A stretch of 64,000 nucleotides of DNA from Prochlorococcus sp. AG-402-P16 (GTDB lineage: Bacteria > Cyanobacteriota > Cyanobacteriia > PCC-6307 > Cyanobiaceae), in contig QCJB01000001.1 of NCBI GenBank assembly GCA_003216295.1, forward strand, positions 1 through 64,000, written 5' to 3'. A model generated the notes under the pieces. The model was not told the DNA's origin, did not search any database, and saw nothing but the letters and a program-made list of their open reading frames with translations. Of this stretch, positions 10,081 to 19,575 are shown in pieces; the first letter of the stretch is position 1, and each line of letters starts with the position of its first letter. A program made the translations under genes and the position numbers.

Positions 10081-10323
10081 TTAATCTTCAAGTATTAATG
10101 TTAGTTGTTGATATGGGGGCTCTTCACTGATAAATCCCCAATCATTAAAGATTTTTGGATCTGTGTGAGTAATTATTTGACGTTTATTTTTTTTTTCTAC
10201 TTTAAAACCTTCTATTGACATTTTTCTCATTAGTCTTGCAGATTCTTCAAAACGAGCAGCCATAGAATCTAGAGTCTCGCAGTCATTGGTTAAGCCTTCC
10301 TCTTTCCAAGTAAAATAAGTCAT
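10081..10323 (-). CDS. small conserved cyanobacterial protein of unknown function
   Basis: Soluble protein of 80 residues, mixed charge, starting MTYFTWKEEGLTND and containing MAARFEESARLMRKM, then ITHTDPKIFNDWGFISEEPPYQQLTLI. I recognise the pattern as a small protein conserved across cyanobacteria but cannot name a function. There is no signal peptide, membrane segment or cysteine pair. It lies 10 bp downstream of mraY on the same strand and may share its transcript. Confidence 0.8.
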   Translation of the reverse strand: MTYFTWKEEGLTNDCETLDSMAARFEESARLMRKMSIEGFKVEKKNKRQIITHTDPKIFNDWGFISEEPPYQQLTLILED

Positions 10324-10333
10324 ATTTTCAATT

Positions 10334-11443
10334 TTAAATTGAAGGGGTACTAAAAAAAATTAGATTTATTATCACTAATATTAATGTGATAAGCCAAAAA
10401 CTTCCTACAATTACAATTTCGTTGTTACCTTTTAATTCAAAATGGTGATGTATTGGTGTCATTAAAAAAAATTTATAACCTTTTCCATAGAGTTTTTTAG
10501 TAATTTTAAAAATACTAACTTGTATTATTACTGATATTGATTCTGCGGCAAGGATTCCACCCATAATTAATATAGACCATAGGTTATTTGTTATTAAGCC
10601 TATCCCACCCAAGCATGCTCCGATAGCTAATGAACCTGAATCTCCCATAAATAATTTTGCAGGATATTTGTTGAGAACAAGAAAACCCATGCATGCCCCA
10701 GCCATAACTATACAAATGATTGCTAGAGAATGATTCTGACCTTGATTTTCTATTAAAATATCAATAGCTAAGCCTGTAAAAATTAATACACTACACCCAC
10801 TTAATAAACCATCTAATCCATCAGTCAAATTAGTTGAATTGCTTTCCGCTAATAGTACAAATAATCCCAGCGGAAAAACCAAATATCCTATATTTATTTC
10901 TTTATTTGCTATTAAGATATTATGAGAAATATAATCATTTGATGCACATATAATAATAAAAATTAGACTTACAAATAATTGTAATATTAATTTTTGATTA
11001 GAAGTTAGACCTATATTTAATTGTTTTTTTAAGCTTAGCAAGTCATCTACTAAGCCAATCAACATAAAAAATATAATCAGTAAACTTAATGTTAGGATGA
11101 TATCGTAATTATGTTGGCCAAAATATAAAATATTCGTTATTATTAATCCTAGTGGAACAACAAAAATACCTCCCATTGTTGGAGTTCCTTTTTTATTTAA
11201 ATGATTTGATGGCCCTTCTTCTCTAATAATTTGTTTTATTTTAATTTTATTTAATTTAGGTATACCTAGAGAAGTAACAACAATAGATAATACAGTTGTA
11301 ATTATAAATGGAGCTAATAAATTATTGTTTGGATAATAAATATCAAAAAAAATACAGACTATTATGATTATACTTAGTAAAATTAATACTTGATAATTAC
11401 TACTTTTAAATAATAATTTAAATTTTTTCTTATCTTTATTCAA
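10334..11443 (-). CDS. mraY: phospho-N-acetylmuramoyl-pentapeptide-transferase
   Basis: MraY transfers phospho-MurNAc-pentapeptide to undecaprenyl phosphate to make lipid I in peptidoglycan synthesis. It is 369 residues with about ten membrane segments. Signature motifs are KKGTPTMGGI, the catalytic LTDGLDGL, MGDSGSLAIG and the histidine motif MTPIHHHFE near the C-terminus. The start is TTG; the N-terminal extension before the first membrane segment is lysine-rich. The gene is separate from other mur genes here, as is usual in picocyanobacteria. Confidence 0.97.
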   Translation of the reverse strand: MNKDKKKFKLLFKSSNYQVLILLSIIIIVCIFFDIYYPNNNLLAPFIITTVLSIVVTSLGIPKLNKIKIKQIIREEGPSNHLNKKGTPTMGGIFVVPLGLIITNILYFGQHNYDIILTLSLLIIFFMLIGLVDDLLSLKKQLNIGLTSNQKLILQLFVSLIFIIICASNDYISHNILIANKEINIGYLVFPLGLFVLLAESNSTNLTDGLDGLLSGCSVLIFTGLAIDILIENQGQNHSLAIICIVMAGACMGFLVLNKYPAKLFMGDSGSLAIGACLGGIGLITNNLWSILIMGGILAAESISVIIQVSIFKITKKLYGKGYKFFLMTPIHHHFELKGNNEIVIVGSFWLITLILVIINLIFFSTPSI

Positions 11444-11459
11444 AACTTATCTAATATCT

Positions 11460-11735
11460 TTACTCTTCCCATTCTTCATCTGTTGTTTCTTCTTCAGCCT
11501 TATAATCTTCTTTTTCACCCATTAAAGCTGAAAGCTCCTCTTCTTCAATTGTGCTTATTTCTTGATCATTTGAGTCTTCATCGGAAACTAATCTCCCACT
11601 GCTTTCTAACCATGACAATAAATCTGGTTCTTCTCTGAGTGGGAGAACTGGGGCAGGCTCTTGCCTTCCATAACGAGTTAGAGCTGGGTTAATACCGTCT
11701 AAATCGGCTAAATCGATTTTTTCGAGATCGCTCAT
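11460..11735 (-). CDS. acidic DUF3134-type protein
   Basis: Protein of 91 residues with a conserved N-terminal half containing NPALTRYGRQEPAPVLPL and LLSWLESSGRL, which matches my memory of the cyanobacterial DUF3134 family, and a very acidic C-terminal tail (about residues 50-91). No function is known. It lies 16 bp upstream of mraY on the same strand and is divergent from the small membrane-protein gene at 11794. Confidence 0.75.
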   Translation of the reverse strand: MSDLEKIDLADLDGINPALTRYGRQEPAPVLPLREEPDLLSWLESSGRLVSDEDSNDQEISTIEEEELSALMGEKEDYKAEEETTDEEWEE

Positions 11736-11760
11736 ATCAAAATTTTATTCGATGAATTAA

Positions 11761-11774
11761 CATAATGCATTATG
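11761..11774. promoter_or_regulatory. perfect 14-bp palindrome between divergent genes
   Basis: CATAATGCATTATG is fully self-complementary and lies in the 58-bp gap between the DUF3134 gene (minus) and the small membrane protein gene (plus). The position suits a dimeric-repressor operator or overlapping promoter elements. No regulator is identified. Confidence 0.35.
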
Positions 11775-11793
11775 GATTAAATTTCTAACATTT

Positions 11794-12003
11794 ATGCTGA
11801 CTTCAAAGCTCACATTAATGTCTTTAACATGGATTTTGGCTTTGTTCGTGAGTATTTCTCTTCGTATAGCTGGAATTGTTCATCCTCGCCCATTTTTTAT
11901 AAATGATTTTTTAATATGGTTATTGGTATTTGGACCCTCTTTATGTCTTCTAATTTATTTTTCCCTTAAGAGGGCTTTTTTTACAATTAATTCTGTAAAT
12001 TAA
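11794..12003 (+). CDS. small membrane protein, unknown
   Basis: Protein of 69 residues with two predicted membrane helices (about 8-26 and 38-58) separated by a short loop carrying HPRPFFINDF. It has no cysteines or recognisable motif, and I do not recognise the family. It is followed after 14 bp by another one-helix protein on the same strand, so the two probably form a small operon. Confidence 0.6.
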   Translation: MLTSKLTLMSLTWILALFVSISLRIAGIVHPRPFFINDFLIWLLVFGPSLCLLIYFSLKRAFFTINSVN

Positions 12004-12017
12004 ATTGAGTTTTTAAG

Positions 12018-12224
12018 ATGGTTACAAAATTTCTTATTTATTTTATTTTTACCTCAAATAAGGATGCCCAAAATTCTTTGTTTTTTGGTAGAGATATCAA
12101 TACTTGGTTAATTTATGTTCTAGTTTTTTTTGGATTAACTTTTTTGGCTTTTGCCTGGGTATGGCTTTCAGGTTTCTTAGAAGAAAGGGTATCTGGGAAA
12201 TCTATTAAACAGCCATGGGAGTAG
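12018..12224 (+). CDS. small single-pass membrane protein, unknown
   Basis: Protein of 68 residues with a short hydrophobic start (MVTKFLIYFIF) and a strong membrane helix around residues 30-51 (LIYVLVFFGLTFLAFAWVWL), ending in a charged tail. It lacks the chlorophyll-binding motif of Hli proteins, and I cannot place it in a photosystem subunit family. The gene before it is 14 bp away on the same strand. Confidence 0.55.
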   Translation: MVTKFLIYFIFTSNKDAQNSLFFGRDINTWLIYVLVFFGLTFLAFAWVWLSGFLEERVSGKSIKQPWE

Positions 12225-12362
12225 TTTTTTGAAAAATTTTACAGCAATTGTTAGTATTTAGAATTTTGCAAAAGATAAATTTAATTTTATTGAACCAGGA
12301 TTGATTATTTAAATCTATATATATAGTCCAATAGTTCTCTATATTTACTAAAAGAATTGAAA

Positions 12363-12376
12363 TCTCTTAAAAGAGA
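12363..12376 (+). promoter_or_regulatory. argG: inverted repeat over the argG ribosome-binding site
   Basis: TCTCTT and AAGAGA form 6-bp arms around AA, 10 nt before the argG start codon. In RNA it could fold as a 5-bp stem with a TAAA loop and hide the AAGAGA ribosome-binding site. It could equally be chance in AT-rich DNA. Confidence 0.3.
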
Positions 12377-12385
12377 CAAAATCAT

Positions 12386-13588
12386 ATGGGAAGAGCAAGA
12401 AAGGTTGTTTTAGCCTATTCAGGAGGAGTAGATACAAGTGTTTGTATTCCTTATTTGAAAAAGGAATATGGCGTTGAGGAAGTAATTGCTTTTGCCGCGG
12501 ATCTTGGCCAAGGTGATGAGCTTGATGCAATTAAGAAAAAGGCGATCTCAGCGGGAGCTTCTCAATCTCTTGTTGGCAATTTAGTTATGCCTTTTATAAA
12601 AGACTTTGCGTTCCCAGCAATTAGATCGAACGCTTTATACCAAGGGAAATATCCCCTTTCAACTGCATTAGCTAGACCATTAATTGCTAGAAAACTTGTT
12701 GAGATTGCTAGGGAATTAAATGCTGATGGAGTGGCGCATGGGTGTACTGGTAAAGGTAATGATCAAGTTCGTTTTGATGTGACTATTGCTGCTTTGGCTC
12801 CTGACTTGAAATTATTGACACCAGCTAGGGAATGGGGAATGAGCCGCGAAGAAACTATTGCTTATGGAGAGAAATATGGAATTGTTCCACCTGTTAGTAA
12901 AAAAAATCCTTACTCCATTGATTTAAATCTTTTGGGTAGAAGCATTGAGGCTGGACCTCTCGAAGATCCATATGTAATGCCATCTGAGGAGGTTTTTGGT
13001 ATCACTTCTTCATTTTCAAATGCACCTGATGAGCCTGAGCTTGTGGAAATTAGTTTTGAGAATGGAAATCCAGTTGCTATTAATGGGGAAGGATTGGATC
13101 CAGTATCAATTATTAAAAAGGCCAATATTATTTCAGGAAAGCATGGCTTTGGAAGATTGGACATAATTGAAGATAGGGTAGTAGGAATAAAAAGTAGAGA
13201 AATCTATGAAACACCAGGTTTACTTTTATTAATTAAAGCTCACCAAGAAATAGAGAGTTTGACCTTACCTGCAGATTTATTAAGTACTAAATTTAGGATT
13301 GAAAGACAGTGGGCTGAATTGGTGTATCAAGGCTTTTGGTTTAGTCCTCTAAAAGAAGCTTTGGATGCATTTATTAATAACTCTCAGAAACAAGTAAATG
13401 GAACAGTGAAAATTAGGCTTTTCAAGGGAAATGCTGATGTTGTGGGTCGTCAGTCCATTAAAAATAGTTTATATATTTCAGATATGTCCACATATGGTCG
13501 AGAAGACAAGTTTCAACACAAATCAGCTGAAGGGTTTATTTATGTATGGGGATTACCTAGTCGCATTTGGTCTTGGATAAATAAATGA
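12386..13588 (+). CDS. argG: argininosuccinate synthase
   Basis: ArgG joins citrulline and aspartate with ATP hydrolysis to AMP in arginine synthesis. It is 400 residues, the usual length. Near the N-terminus is the P-loop-like [11 protein letters not shown] (residues about 9-19), later [13 protein letters not shown] and the aspartate/citrulline-binding [19 protein letters not shown] region. It stands alone on the plus strand and converges with rpsF. Confidence 0.98.
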   Translation: MGRARKVVLAYSGGVDTSVCIPYLKKEYGVEEVIAFAADLGQGDELDAIKKKAISAGASQSLVGNLVMPFIKDFAFPAIRSNALYQGKYPLSTALARPLIARKLVEIARELNADGVAHGCTGKGNDQVRFDVTIAALAPDLKLLTPAREWGMSREETIAYGEKYGIVPPVSKKNPYSIDLNLLGRSIEAGPLEDPYVMPSEEVFGITSSFSNAPDEPELVEISFENGNPVAINGEGLDPVSIIKKANIISGKHGFGRLDIIEDRVVGIKSREIYETPGLLLLIKAHQEIESLTLPADLLSTKFRIERQWAELVYQGFWFSPLKEALDAFINNSQKQVNGTVKIRLFKGNADVVGRQSIKNSLYISDMSTYGREDKFQHKSAEGFIYVWGLPSRIWSWINK

Positions 13589-13620
13589 AATTAATTATTG
13601 GATACTTCTAAGCTTTTACT

Positions 13621-14055
13621 TCACTCTTTTGAATCTTCTTCTTTGTTGTCTTTCTCTTTATTTGTTGATTCGGTTTTTTCTTTAACTGATTTTACTTCCT
13701 CTGTTGCAGTTTCAGTTTTCTCAGCTTCTTCCTTGGAAGGTGATTTTGGAGAGGGTAAAGGTCCATCCTGTTTAACTGTCAGGTAGCGAATAACATCTTC
13801 GCTTAGCCTCATTGCTCTTTCAAGAACAGCAACTTGTTGACCATTACCTTTATGACTTAGTTGTACATATATGCCCTCTTTGTGTTTTGCAATGGGATAA
13901 GCAAGTCTTCTTTTTCCTCTCATTTGACTATCTAGTACTACAACACCTGATTCCTCAAGCATTTCACTATATTTTTTTAAATGGCTATCAACTTCTTCTT
14001 CCGGAATGTCCGGACGAAGAATGTACATGGTTTCGTAATAAGGTTTTTCTGACAT
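13621..14055 (-). CDS. rpsF: 30S ribosomal protein S6 with acidic tail
   Basis: Ribosomal protein S6 of 144 residues from the chosen ATG. The core (about 1-95) shows [27 protein letters not shown] and [14 protein letters not shown]. Residues after about 100 form a Lys/Glu/Thr/Ser-rich low-complexity tail ([14 protein letters not shown] and on). Ten more codons lie upstream in frame (to 14085), but [15 protein letters not shown] is the normal S6 opening, so the inner ATG is preferred. It converges with argG. Confidence 0.95.
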   Translation of the reverse strand: MSEKPYYETMYILRPDIPEEEVDSHLKKYSEMLEESGVVVLDSQMRGKRRLAYPIAKHKEGIYVQLSHKGNGQQVAVLERAMRLSEDVIRYLTVKQDGPLPSPKSPSKEEAEKTETATEEVKSVKEKTESTNKEKDNKEEDSKE

Positions 14056-14127
14056 AGAAATTCCGACAAGGACTAAATGGCTCAAAAGAGCGGCGGATTT
14101 CTAATCTTATACTGACGCGGTAACTTT

Positions 14128-14586
14128 TCACAATTGCATTTTTGTTGCTTTGCTGATTCCTGGTAAATCAGGTTCATTTCCTTGTAAACAAGACCAAATA
14201 CAATAAGCAATTATTGAGCCAATACTGATTAATAAAGTACTTGAAAATGTTCTTATGATTAATGTATTTCCAAACGGACTAAAGAAAATTTGAAATATAA
14301 AGGTAATTATTATTATTCCTATATTTATTAATAAAGATTGAAGTGCATTGAAACGTAAAAAATAGGATACTTTATTGTTTCTTACTAGTCCAATGAAGAT
14401 AGCTAAAAATAGTAATAAATTTCCAAAAGGTATGGATCTTTCTATCAAAATAATAGGAATTGCTGGTATTTGAATAATTTGGGTGAAAGGATATTTAATA
14501 TACAGATGATTACCAAATATAAGGCTATCTGACCATGGAATTATGTAAAGAACAATTCCTAATACTTTTCCTCCAACTGAAGGCAT
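14128..14586 (-). CDS. Tic20-like membrane protein
   Basis: Integral membrane protein of 152 residues with about four hydrophobic segments. The sequence VLYIIPWSDSLIFGN, the FPFTQII-like stretch followed by short prolines, and VRNNKVSYFLRFNALQSLLINI are the pattern of cyanobacterial Tic20/Ycf60 proteins, homologues of a plastid inner-envelope translocon subunit. Its role in cyanobacteria is unsettled. The gene sits between aroE and rpsF on the same strand, 24 bp from aroE, so a shared transcript is likely. Confidence 0.85.
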   Translation of the reverse strand: MPSVGGKVLGIVLYIIPWSDSLIFGNHLYIKYPFTQIIQIPAIPIILIERSIPFGNLLLFLAIFIGLVRNNKVSYFLRFNALQSLLINIGIIIITFIFQIFFSPFGNTLIIRTFSSTLLISIGSIIAYCIWSCLQGNEPDLPGISKATKMQL

Positions 14587-14610
14587 AATTAATTTAAATT
14601 TTCTTTTACA

Positions 14611-15498
14611 TTAAACCATTAAATGTTTTTTTGCAGACGATTTCATTGTTTCAACAGGTACATTGTCAAAGCCACTCCATAGCTTTATCGATAAGGCACC
14701 CTGATGAACAAGCATATCAAGTCCATCAATTGTTAAACAGTTTTTTTTGTTTCCAATCTCTAACCAGCTTGTTGGTCTAGGGGTATAAATTAAGTCATAT
14801 AATATTGTTTTATTACTAATATTATTCCATATTGCGTACCCAAGAGGAATATTTTCTTCTACATTATTTTTTTTATTCATACCAATTGGAGTTGTATTAA
14901 TAATTAAGCTTGCTTCCTGAATATAAGGTGTAACATCTAATTTTTGATTATTAACTCCTTCAATACTTGTATTATTCTTGCTGCAGATATTTTTCATATC
15001 ATTTATAAAAATCTTTAAAGAATTTTCACTTCTACCAATTATTGTAATTTGTTTCAGTTTTAATGTAATTAATCCCATTACAACTGCTCTAGCACTTCCT
15101 CCAGAGCCAATTACAATGACTCTTTTATTTCTTAAATCTTGATTTTTTAATGGCATAAGAAAACCCTCAACATCAGTATTCGCTCCGATCCATTGATTAT
15201 GATTTTCTGGAATTAATGTATTTACTGCTTGGATTTTATTTGCAATTTCAGTAAATTTATTACAAGCTTTTAAAATTTCTTGTTTATGAGGAATAGTTAT
15301 ATTTAATCCTTTGCAATTTATAAGTCTTAATGTTTTTGCTATTTGCGTTAATTTGCTTTTCTCGCATGGGATTGCTAAATAACACCAATCAAGCCCCATT
15401 TCTTGATATGCAGCATTGTGCATGACTGGGGATAGCGAATGATTTACTGGTTGTCCAAGAAGTCCTACCAGATGAGTTTTTCCAGTGATAGTGCTCAT
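14611..15498 (-). CDS. aroE: shikimate 5-dehydrogenase
   Basis: AroE reduces 3-dehydroshikimate to shikimate with NADPH. It is 295 residues. The substrate-binding NHSLSPVMHNAA and the catalytic-lysine motif NITIPHK lie in the N-terminal half, with GANTDVEGF, the Rossmann VIGSGGSARAV, and the NTTPIGM motif after it. It is divergent from dnaK and upstream of the tic20-like gene. Confidence 0.97.
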   Translation of the reverse strand: MSTITGKTHLVGLLGQPVNHSLSPVMHNAAYQEMGLDWCYLAIPCEKSKLTQIAKTLRLINCKGLNITIPHKQEILKACNKFTEIANKIQAVNTLIPENHNQWIGANTDVEGFLMPLKNQDLRNKRVIVIGSGGSARAVVMGLITLKLKQITIIGRSENSLKIFINDMKNICSKNNTSIEGVNNQKLDVTPYIQEASLIINTTPIGMNKKNNVEENIPLGYAIWNNISNKTILYDLIYTPRPTSWLEIGNKKNCLTIDGLDMLVHQGALSIKLWSGFDNVPVETMKSSAKKHLMV

Positions 15499-15539
15499 TT
15501 TTTACTCATAGTGAATCAAGAATGCCTTGAGGCTGTTCG

Positions 15540-15568
15540 GGAACCACGCCTCGCCTCAAAGTGGTTCC
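15540..15568 (+). promoter_or_regulatory. dnaK: hairpin in the dnaK leader
   Basis: GGAACCAC (15540-15547) and GTGGTTCC (15561-15568) form a perfect 8-bp stem with a 13-nt loop, unusually GC-rich for this region. It lies 50 bp before the dnaK ATG. A second partial pairing, CCTCG (15549-15553) with CGAGG (15574-15578), could give an alternative fold. It does not match the CIRCE element. A thermosensor, mRNA stabiliser or remnant terminator are all possible. Confidence 0.45.
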
Positions 15569-15618
15569 TCTGACGAGGATGTGAGTTAAAGAAAGAAAAC
15601 TTAAGGAGCGCTTCACTC

Positions 15619-17511
15619 ATGGGGAAGGTTGTTGGAATCGATCTTGGAACTACAAATAGTTGTGTAGCAGTTATGGAAGGTGGTAAGCCTACTGTAATAG
15701 CAAATGCTGAGGGATTTAGAACCACACCATCTGTTGTTGCGTACACAAAAAACCAGGATCAATTAGTCGGTCAAATTGCGAAACGTCAAGCGGTTATGAA
15801 TCCCGAAAATACTTTTTATTCATCAAAAAGATTTGTTGGACGCCGAGTTGATGAAGTAAACGATGAATCTAAAGAAGTTAGCTATGGAGTCGAGAAAGCA
15901 GGATCAAATGTCAAATTGAAATGTCCAATCCTAGACAAACAATTCTCTCCTGAAGAAGTTAGTGCTCAGGTCTTAAGAAAACTCTCTGATGATGCTGGAA
16001 AATATCTTGGAGAGACAGTAACTCAGGCTGTTATTACAGTTCCTGCTTATTTCAACGATTCGCAGCGTCAGGCAACTAAAGATGCAGGGAAAATTGCTGG
16101 ATTAGAAGTTCTCAGAATTATTAACGAGCCTACTGCTGCTGCACTTGCGTATGGTTTGGATAGAAAAAGCAACGAGAGAATATTAGTTTTTGATTTAGGG
16201 GGAGGTACTTTTGATGTATCAGTTCTGGAAGTAGGTGATGGAGTTTTTGAAGTTCTCTCTACATCAGGTGACACTCACTTAGGAGGAGACGATTTTGATA
16301 GAGTTATTGTTGATCATTTGGCTGCAACATTTAAGGGTAATGAAGGTATTGATTTACGCCAAGATAAACAAGCACTTCAACGTCTAACGGAAGCAGCAGA
16401 GAAAGCCAAGATAGAGCTATCTAATGCAACTCAAAGTGAAATTAATCTTCCATTTATTACAGCTACTCCAGAAGGACCTAAACATCTTGATTTAACCCTC
16501 ACAAGAGGAAAATTCGAGGAACTTGCCTCTAACCTTATTGATCGCTGTAGGGTTCCTGTAGAGCAAGCCTTGAAAGATGCAAAATTATCTACCGGAGAAA
16601 TAGATGAGATTGTCATGGTTGGTGGATCTACTCGAATGCCAGCAGTTAAAGAGTTAGTTAAAAGAGTTACAACCAAAGATCCAAATCAAACAGTTAATCC
16701 AGATGAAGTTGTAGCTGTTGGAGCAGCTATTCAAGGAGGCGTTCTAGCTGGAGAGGTAAAAGATATTTTGCTACTTGATGTAACTCCTCTGTCTCTAGGG
16801 GTGGAGACTTTAGGAGGTGTTATGACAAAAATGATTTCCAGAAACACCACAGTTCCTACAAAAAAGGCTGAAACTTACTCAACTGCTGTTGATGGGCAAA
16901 CAAATGTAGAAATTCATGTTTTGCAAGGTGAACGTGAAATGGCTTCCGACAATAAAAGTTTGGGTACATTTCGTTTAGATGGAATTCCTCCCGCACCTCG
17001 AGGTGTCCCTCAAATTGAGGTAACTTTTGATATTGATGCAAACGGAATCCTTAGTGTCACTGCAAAGGATAAAGGGAGTGGTAAAGAGCAAAGTATTTCT
17101 ATTACAGGTGCATCAACTTTGTCTGATAACGAAGTTGACAAAATGGTTAAAGACGCAGAAATGAATGCTTCTGCGGATAAAGAAAAGCGTGAAAAAATTG
17201 ATATAAAAAATCAAGCTGAAACACTTGTTTATCAAGCTGAAAAACAAATTGGTGAACTTGGTGACAAAGTGGATGAAACAGCCAAAAACAAAGTTGAAGA
17301 AAAACGAATCAAGTTGAAAGAAGCAGTTGAAAAAGATGATTATGAATCTATGAAGTCATTAGTGGAGGAGCTCCAGCAAGAGTTGTATTCATTAGGAGCT
17401 TCTGTGTATCAACAAGCAAATGCTGCTTCACAAGCTGCTGATGATTCCAATTCTGATTCGAAAAATGATGGTGATGACGTGATTGATGCTGAATTTACTG
17501 AGACAAAATAA
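15619..17511 (+). CDS. dnaK: Hsp70 chaperone DnaK
   Basis: Hsp70 of 630 residues: N-terminal ATPase with [13 protein letters not shown], the [17 protein letters not shown] and [15 protein letters not shown] motifs, [11 protein letters not shown] and GGSTRMP; a substrate-binding domain with [12 protein letters not shown]; a helical lid; and a C-terminal [14 protein letters not shown] tail. Among the several cyanobacterial DnaK proteins it looks like the main cytosolic (DnaK2-type) form, an inference from its tail and canonical length. AAGGAG at 15602-15607 is a good ribosome-binding site for this ATG. No grpE or dnaJ gene is adjacent. Confidence 0.97.
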   Translation: MGKVVGIDLGTTNSCVAVMEGGKPTVIANAEGFRTTPSVVAYTKNQDQLVGQIAKRQAVMNPENTFYSSKRFVGRRVDEVNDESKEVSYGVEKAGSNVKLKCPILDKQFSPEEVSAQVLRKLSDDAGKYLGETVTQAVITVPAYFNDSQRQATKDAGKIAGLEVLRIINEPTAAALAYGLDRKSNERILVFDLGGGTFDVSVLEVGDGVFEVLSTSGDTHLGGDDFDRVIVDHLAATFKGNEGIDLRQDKQALQRLTEAAEKAKIELSNATQSEINLPFITATPEGPKHLDLTLTRGKFEELASNLIDRCRVPVEQALKDAKLSTGEIDEIVMVGGSTRMPAVKELVKRVTTKDPNQTVNPDEVVAVGAAIQGGVLAGEVKDILLLDVTPLSLGVETLGGVMTKMISRNTTVPTKKAETYSTAVDGQTNVEIHVLQGEREMASDNKSLGTFRLDGIPPAPRGVPQIEVTFDIDANGILSVTAKDKGSGKEQSISITGASTLSDNEVDKMVKDAEMNASADKEKREKIDIKNQAETLVYQAEKQIGELGDKVDETAKNKVEEKRIKLKEAVEKDDYESMKSLVEELQQELYSLGASVYQQANAASQAADDSNSDSKNDGDDVIDAEFTETK

Positions 17512-17526
17512 ATTAATAATTTTATT

Positions 17527-18639
17527 TTAATTTTTATTGTTTTCGATTTTAAGTCCAATCCATTCAGCGCATGAAGGAGCTAACAAAATACCATTTCTGT
17601 AGTGACCAGTATTAATTAATAATCCAGGTTCAAATTCTTTTAGTAATGGAGCAGCTTCATTCTTTGGCCTGGCTCTTATTCCGTTCCATTCATTACAGAT
17701 AATGGCTTCTTTGATCCACGATGGAGCGATATTATTCATGTTTAACATCTTTTGCTTATGAGATAGACTCGCTACCGTACCGCTTTCAATAGTTGCTCCC
17801 ATCAAAATATGATTAGGTTTATGGTGTATAAAGTTTATAGATTGATAGTTTAATATCGCAGGCCATTGATGCCAATTAGAATTTGGATTCTTTAATTCTA
17901 ATTCGATTACTTGACCTAATATTGGCTCTAAAAGTATTTCATGCCCTAACGGCTTTAAAAGCTTTTGAGTATTTAACGCAGAACAAAGTACGATATAATC
18001 TTGATTAAGATATTGCTTGCTGTTTAAATCAATTCTCCAACTTTTATTGAATATATTTCTATTTTTGCTTATTTTGATTACATGATCTTCAATTTTATTT
18101 ACCTTCATTTCATCTAATTTTAACATTAGTGACTTTATTAATTTAATAGGATTTAACCGACCATCTTCATGAGAGATTAAGCCACCTATTAATGTTTTTT
18201 CAAAGTTTGAACTCCAGAGTTCTAAAGAATTTTTAGATAAAAGTTCAATTCCATATTCCTTTTTATTCTTACTAATTTCAATCATAGATTGATATTCTTT
18301 TTCTGAATTAGCTAATTTAATTAATGGTTTTTCTAGTTTAATATTAGACTCTAAATAATCTATCTCAATAAGCCATTCTTTCCATAATTTCATACTTTTA
18401 TTACGTAGCATAAAAGCTTTTCCTTTTGATCTTTTATAGATATTTCCCATAAGTACACCTAAAGCAGCTTGTGTACCATTTTTTGGGCTTAGAATTTTTA
18501 TTTCTGAGTTGATATTTGGATCAATTAGATTTACTTTATAACCTTTTTTAGACAGATGAAATGCAGTTGTGATTCCAGCTATCCCACTACCAATTACTGA
18601 AATTTCGATTAAATTTTTTTTTGCTTTTTGATTATTCAT
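17527..18639 (-). CDS. FAD-dependent amine oxidase of the DAO/glycine oxidase type
   Basis: Flavoprotein of 370 residues from the preferred ATG. The dinucleotide-binding motif VIGSGIAGITTAFHLSKKGY and its closing acidic residue (LIDPN) lie near the N-terminus. The C-terminus has GATIESGT, NGIRARPKNEAAP and the closing TGHYRNGILLAPSCA segment typical of D-amino-acid/glycine oxidases such as ThiO. It may make iminoglycine for thiamine or oxidise another amino acid; the substrate cannot be read from sequence. A GTG two codons upstream is an alternative start. It converges with dnaK and is divergent from purU. Confidence 0.85.
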   Translation of the reverse strand: MNNQKAKKNLIEISVIGSGIAGITTAFHLSKKGYKVNLIDPNINSEIKILSPKNGTQAALGVLMGNIYKRSKGKAFMLRNKSMKLWKEWLIEIDYLESNIKLEKPLIKLANSEKEYQSMIEISKNKKEYGIELLSKNSLELWSSNFEKTLIGGLISHEDGRLNPIKLIKSLMLKLDEMKVNKIEDHVIKISKNRNIFNKSWRIDLNSKQYLNQDYIVLCSALNTQKLLKPLGHEILLEPILGQVIELELKNPNSNWHQWPAILNYQSINFIHHKPNHILMGATIESGTVASLSHKQKMLNMNNIAPSWIKEAIICNEWNGIRARPKNEAAPLLKEFEPGLLINTGHYRNGILLAPSCAEWIGLKIENNKN

Positions 18640-18720
18640 TTGCACAAATGCTATTAAATTTGCTTGTTAATCTGCAATGAGTGGTCTAAAAAAGAGAATA
18701 GCTTGTTGAATATAGCTGGA

Positions 18721-19575
18721 GTGAACATCAAAACAGTTATCTTGCAGTTCATTTGCCCTGACAAGCCAGGGCTTGTAAGCGATTTGTCAAGTTGGATCGC
18801 AAGTAAAAATGGTAATATTAGACATGCGGATCATCATACAGATGCTGACGCAAAATTGTTTCTTAGTCGAATTGAGTGGGATTTAGATGGTTTTTTGCTT
18901 GATAAAAATGAAATAAATTCCGAGGTAATTTTACTTGAGCAGCGCTTGAATGGAAAAGCAGTGCTAAGTTTTTCTGATGATTTCCCCAATGTTGCAATCT
19001 TCGTGAGTAAGCAGAGCCATTGCTTGGTTGATCTTTTATGGAGAGTTAAAGCAGGTGAATTAAGTATGAATGTTCCTTTAGTTATTTCTAATCATTCAGA
19101 ATTAGAGGAGATTTGTTCAAGTTTTGCTATTCCTTTTAAACTCATAAAAGTAGATCAATCTAATAAAGCGGATTCAGAAAGACAAATTTTAGATTTATTA
19201 AATGAATATAAAATTGACTTAGGTGTTTTAGCTAAATATATGCAGATCTTAAGTAGTTCATTTTTAGAAAAGTTTCCTCATTTAATTAATATTCATCATT
19301 CTTTTTTGCCAGCCTTTAAAGGAGCTCAACCATATCATCAAGCTTGGGAAAGAGGAGTAAAATTAATTGGTGCTACGGCACATTATGTGACGAAGGACCT
19401 TGATGCTGGCCCTATAATCGAACAGACTATATCTAATGTGAGTCATCGAGATGAAGTACCAGATTTAATAAGAAAGGGCAGAGATTTAGAGCGAGTCGCT
19501 TTGGCAAGAGCTTTACGCTTGCATTTAAGGAGACAAGTTATTGTTTATAGGGGAAGAACAGCAGTATTTACATGA
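18721..19575 (+). CDS. purU: formyltetrahydrofolate deformylase
   Basis: PurU hydrolyses 10-formyl-THF to THF and formate. An N-terminal ACT domain (VILQFICPDKPGLVSDLSSW, then GNIRHADHHTD) is followed by a formyltransferase-like domain with NIHHSFLPAFKGAQPYHQAW and GATAHYVTKDLDAGPIIEQ, carrying the Asn/His/Asp catalytic set. The GTG at 18721 gives 284 residues, close to the 280 of other PurU proteins. The frame is open to a TTG at 18664, which would add 19 residues with no homology I recognise. The stop overlaps the next gene by ATGA. Confidence 0.9.
   Translation: MNIKTVILQFICPDKPGLVSDLSSWIASKNGNIRHADHHTDADAKLFLSRIEWDLDGFLLDKNEINSEVILLEQRLNGKAVLSFSDDFPNVAIFVSKQSHCLVDLLWRVKAGELSMNVPLVISNHSELEEICSSFAIPFKLIKVDQSNKADSERQILDLLNEYKIDLGVLAKYMQILSSSFLEKFPHLINIHHSFLPAFKGAQPYHQAWERGVKLIGATAHYVTKDLDAGPIIEQTISNVSHRDEVPDLIRKGRDLERVALARALRLHLRRQVIVYRGRTAVFT

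Noticed and set aside
12018-12224. High-light-inducible or photosystem small subunit
   Set aside because: The single helix lacks the ExxNGRxAMxG chlorophyll-binding motif and matches no small PSI/PSII subunit I know.
15499-15618. CIRCE-type heat-shock operator before dnaK
   Set aside because: The inverted repeat there is GGAACCAC/GTGGTTCC, not TTAGCACTC-N9-GAGTGCTAA.
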